A stretch of 7,101 nucleotides of DNA from Bacillota bacterium (GTDB lineage: Bacteria > Bacillota > Clostridia > Acetivibrionales > DTU013). This document shows positions 5,079 through 7,101 of this stretch, one piece after another. Each line of letters begins with the position of its first letter. Position 1 is the stretch's first letter. The stretch is from positions 1 to 7,101 of the forward strand of contig JAEYRF010000247.1 in assembly GCA_023409615.1 (NCBI GenBank), in the 5' to 3' direction. The notes beneath the pieces were generated by a model, which ran no database searches, was not told the DNA's origin, and saw only the letters and a list, made by a program, of their open reading frames with translations. The position numbers and the translations under genes are program-made.

Positions 5079-6576
5079 TATAAGATATGTGGCAAATTAC
5101 CTTTGAAAATCACGTGCTGAGAGTTTGGAAGATTTAGAAAAGCACAGAATGGTTCTTAACGAGTTGTGCCAAAAACGTGGATATAAATATGTTGAGTTTC
5201 TGGAAATAGGAACTTCTGATAGTTTAGAATTGCGTCCTAAAATGTCTAAACTATTGAAGGAGATCGAAGATGACACATACGATGCAGTATGTGTTATTGA
5301 TTACGATAGACTCAGCCGCGGTGATATGGGTGATCAGGATAGGATTGCAAAAACATTCAGGAAATCTGAAACCTTAATAGTAACGCCCGATAAAATCTAC
5401 GATCTTAACGATGATATTGATGATGAAATGGTTGAATTTAAAGGCTTCATGGCGCGGCGCGAATATAAGATGATTACAAAGCGTTTACGGCAAGGAAAAA
5501 GAATTGGAGCGAAGCAAGGACAGTGGACGAACGGAACGCCTCCTTATCCATATGTTTATCAAAGATATATGGATAAGTATAATGAAAAAGGAATTGTAGT
5601 AGATGATGAAAAAATACCCATTTATCGAGAAATTATAAGACTTGCTTTATCTGGAATGGTTCCCAACAATATTGCCATTCACCTTAACAATAAAGGGATT
5701 CTGACCAATAGAGGTAATCATTGGAGTGGCGTGACCGTCCAAAGGCTTCTAGTTGATGAAACCCACTTAGGCAAGATAATAAGTAATAAGACTCAAGGAG
5801 ACGCCCATAAGAATAAACGCCCAAATGCAAAAGTCTATAAGGTGTTACCGCGCTGTGAATGGACTATCGTGGAAAATTGCCATGAAGCAGTTAAAACGCA
5901 AGAAGAACATGATGCAATTATTAAGATGATTAATTCAAGAACTCTAATACCTCATAAAAGTCGAAAGCAAATCCATGCTTTCACTGGACTAATCAAATGT
6001 GCAATTTGTGGTCATACTCAGACTTTTCAAAAACGAAGTGATGGCATTTTATCAATGAAATCATGCTGGTATATTAACAAGCATGGAAAAAGATGCAGTA
6101 ACACAGGAATCAAATTGAGTGTCATTGAAGAAATGGTATTAAAAGAAATTGGCCTTTATAGAGAACAAATATTATATGCAACCAATGTTCCTGAAGATGT
6201 TCCTACTGAAAACCTGCAGAAGGAAGAAATCCTCGAATCAGAAATGATGCTTAATAAAGTTAAAAGGGCGTTGGTGCGGCTTAATGATGCCTATGAGATG
6301 GGTGATTACAGCCATGATGAATGGATTGAAAGAAAAAAGAGACGCGAAGAAGAAATCTATGAATTAAAAAAGAGAATATATGGGTTGAAAAAGAAGGAAA
6401 TCGAAAAAAAAGAAGTAACTAACGATGAACGATTAGAGAGACTTGAATCCTTTTTCGATTCTTTTTCTACATGTACAAGCAATTCAGAGCGAAACACTCT
6501 CTATAAGACTATTATTGAAAGCATAATATGGCTTAGAGAGGGAGAAAATATTGAAATCAAAATTAACTTCTTATAG
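5044..6576 (+). pseudogene. Large serine recombinase (site-specific integrase), broken by an in-frame TGA at the catalytic Arg codon
   Basis: The uninterrupted frame runs from TTG 5125 to 6576 (483 residues), but the family's N-terminus is readable upstream in the same frame. ATG 5044, 8 bases after GAGGTGA (5029-5035), gives MPLISSECQKYDIRYVANYL, then TGA (5104), then KSRAESLEDLEKHR. The family has YLRKSRA here, so TGA replaces the Arg of the YxRxS motif (codon 21), and Ser 23 (5110-5112) is the nucleophile. In the 510-codon numbering the catalytic domain continues with DYDRLSRG (86-93) and ARREYKMITKRLRQGKR (137-153). A recombinase domain (about 177-302), a zinc ribbon with Cys 319, 322, 341 and 351, and a coiled coil (about 394-457) follow. 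Such enzymes insert and excise elements with 2-base crossovers. A product started at TTG 5125 would lack the nucleophile, so the enzyme is probably inactive unless the stop is read through. The gene is AT-rich compared with both flanks. Confidence 0.85.
5104..5106 (+). other. In-frame TGA replacing the catalytic Arg codon
   Basis: TGA in the context CTT TGA AAA TCA CGT. One C-to-T transition from CGA (Arg) explains it. It is two codons before the catalytic Ser codon. Other genes here, such as the sigma-like ones, end with TGA or TAA, so TGA is an ordinary stop in this organism. Confidence 0.75.
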
Positions 6577-6617
6577 AATTGGATTAAAAGTCTCTTTTAG
6601 AAGGGTGGTGATGCCAT
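6577..6617. other. Probable right end of the mobile element
   Basis: Only 41 bases separate the recombinase stop from the yyaL start. Composition changes from AT-rich to GC-rich across this stretch and the first codons of yyaL. Serine recombinase genes usually lie at one end of their element, so the right attachment site should be here. I could not identify the 2-base crossover core or a matching left end. Confidence 0.35.
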
Positions 6618-7101
6618 ATGACAAGCTCAACGAAAATACCCAATAGATTAATTAACGAATCCTCGCCGTATCTTCTTCAGCACGCTCGCAACCCCGTGGA
6701 CTGGTACCCGTGGGGGAATGAAGCCTTTGAGAAGGCGCGCATGGAAGATAAACCTGTTTTCCTATCTATTGGGTATTCGTAGCTATGTATATTTAGCCGA
6801 CATGCCATTGGTGTCATGTGATGGCGCACGAAAGCTTTGAAAGTGAGGAAGCGGCCGCGCTGCTTAATGTGCACTTTGTGCCCGTTAAGGTGGATAGGGA
6901 AGAGCGACCCGATATCGATACGGTTTACATGAACGTCTGCCAGACGATGACGGGCAGCGGCGGATGGCCGCTCACCATTATCATGACGCCGGACAAAAAG
7001 CCGTTTTACGCGGGCACATATTTTCCGCTGCATACAAAATACGGACGCATCGGTCTTGTCGAATTGCTTGCCAGAATCGGAGTGGCTTGGAAGCAAGAGC
7101 G
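6618..7101 (+). pseudogene. yyaL: YyaL/DUF255 thioredoxin-domain protein, 5' part, disrupted by a 20-base insertion
   Basis: The N-terminal thioredoxin-like (DsbH-type, PF03190) domain of the YyaL/SSP411 family, normally about 640-690 residues; the rest runs off the window. ATG 6618 follows GGTGGTG (6604-6610). The frame reads PNRLINESSPYLLQHA, RNPVDWYPWG, then KPVFLSIGYS, and hits TAG at 6780. Twenty bases later, in another frame, the protein resumes exactly where expected: TCHWCHVMAHESFE, then KVDREERPDIDTVYM, GGWPLTIIMTPD and FYAGTYFP, open to the window end. Removing 6780-6799 restores one continuous family-standard protein with its CHWC redox motif intact. In some bacteria the family is linked to thiol-redox or glycosidase-like functions, but its role is unsettled. 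The gene is more GC-rich than the recombinase and looks like host chromosome. Confidence 0.85.
6780..6799 (+). other. 20-base insertion in yyaL
   Basis: The extra bases TAGCTATGTATATTTAGCCG sit between the codons for Ser of IGYS and Thr of TCHWCH. They carry GCTA/TAGC inverted ends (6782-6785 and 6794-6797). CG occurs just before the insertion (6778-6779) and at its end (6798-6799), so the insertion point is ambiguous by two bases, as a 2-base duplication would leave. Confidence 0.75.

Noticed and set aside
5104..5106. TGA read as selenocysteine or by an altered code
   Set aside because: The expected residue is Arg, other genes use TGA as a normal stop, and no further in-frame TGA occurs in the gene.
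6777..6802. Translational bypass of the 20 bases in yyaL, since the take-off codon is followed by TAG as in phage T4 gene 60
   Set aside because: The codon before the gap (TCG) and the codon ending it (CCG) do not match, so peptidyl-tRNA re-pairing is not supported. A plain insertion is simpler.

Overview
The window looks like chromosomal DNA of a low-to-moderate GC Firmicute, most likely class Clostridia. The reasons are strong GGAGG-type ribosome binding sites throughout, a MazF of the Bacillus/Clostridium type, a cyclic-di-GMP-I riboswitch, and a recombinase/sigma/MazF gene set of the kind carried by clostridial integrative elements. All supported genes lie on the plus strand.

Layout. (1) 1-2168: three genes. 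The 3' part of an FtsX-type ABC permease is followed by a short ECF-like sigma factor and a 228-residue unknown protein that looks like a divergent SLOG/YpsA-type (DUF1273) nucleotide-binding fold. (2) 2169-2830: AT-rich DNA with no gene I recognise, then a good intrinsic terminator (2536-2577), then a short ORF with a good ribosome binding site that breaks after 12 codons, possibly a decayed TnpW-like transposon ORF. (3) 2831-3082: a cyclic-di-GMP-I riboswitch, two downstream hairpins (the second covers a Shine-Dalgarno sequence) and a 13-codon ORF. (4) 3083-6610: a probable mobile element or remnant. It holds a leader with a terminator, a sigma-70 region 4-like gene whose ribosome binding site is in a hairpin, about 600 bases of non-coding DNA full of strong hairpins, an orphan mazF, a 61-codon ORF and a large serine recombinase. 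(5) 6618-7101: the start of a YyaL/DUF255 thioredoxin-domain gene, more GC-rich than the recombinase next to it.

Two genes are broken. The recombinase frame really opens at ATG 5044, overlapping the 61-codon ORF. It is cut by a TGA at 5104, which sits where the catalytic Arg of the YxRxS motif belongs, two codons before the nucleophilic Ser. The yyaL frame is interrupted by 20 extra bases (6780-6799) immediately before its conserved CHWCH motif. Together these suggest an integrated element that may no longer excise, next to a damaged host gene.

The least explained parts are the hairpin-rich region 3987-4257, where a 7-bp helix closes a compact multi-arm fold, and the c-di-GMP riboswitch that appears to control only a 13-codon peptide. 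I found no relaxase, conjugation gene, CRISPR array, rRNA or tRNA.
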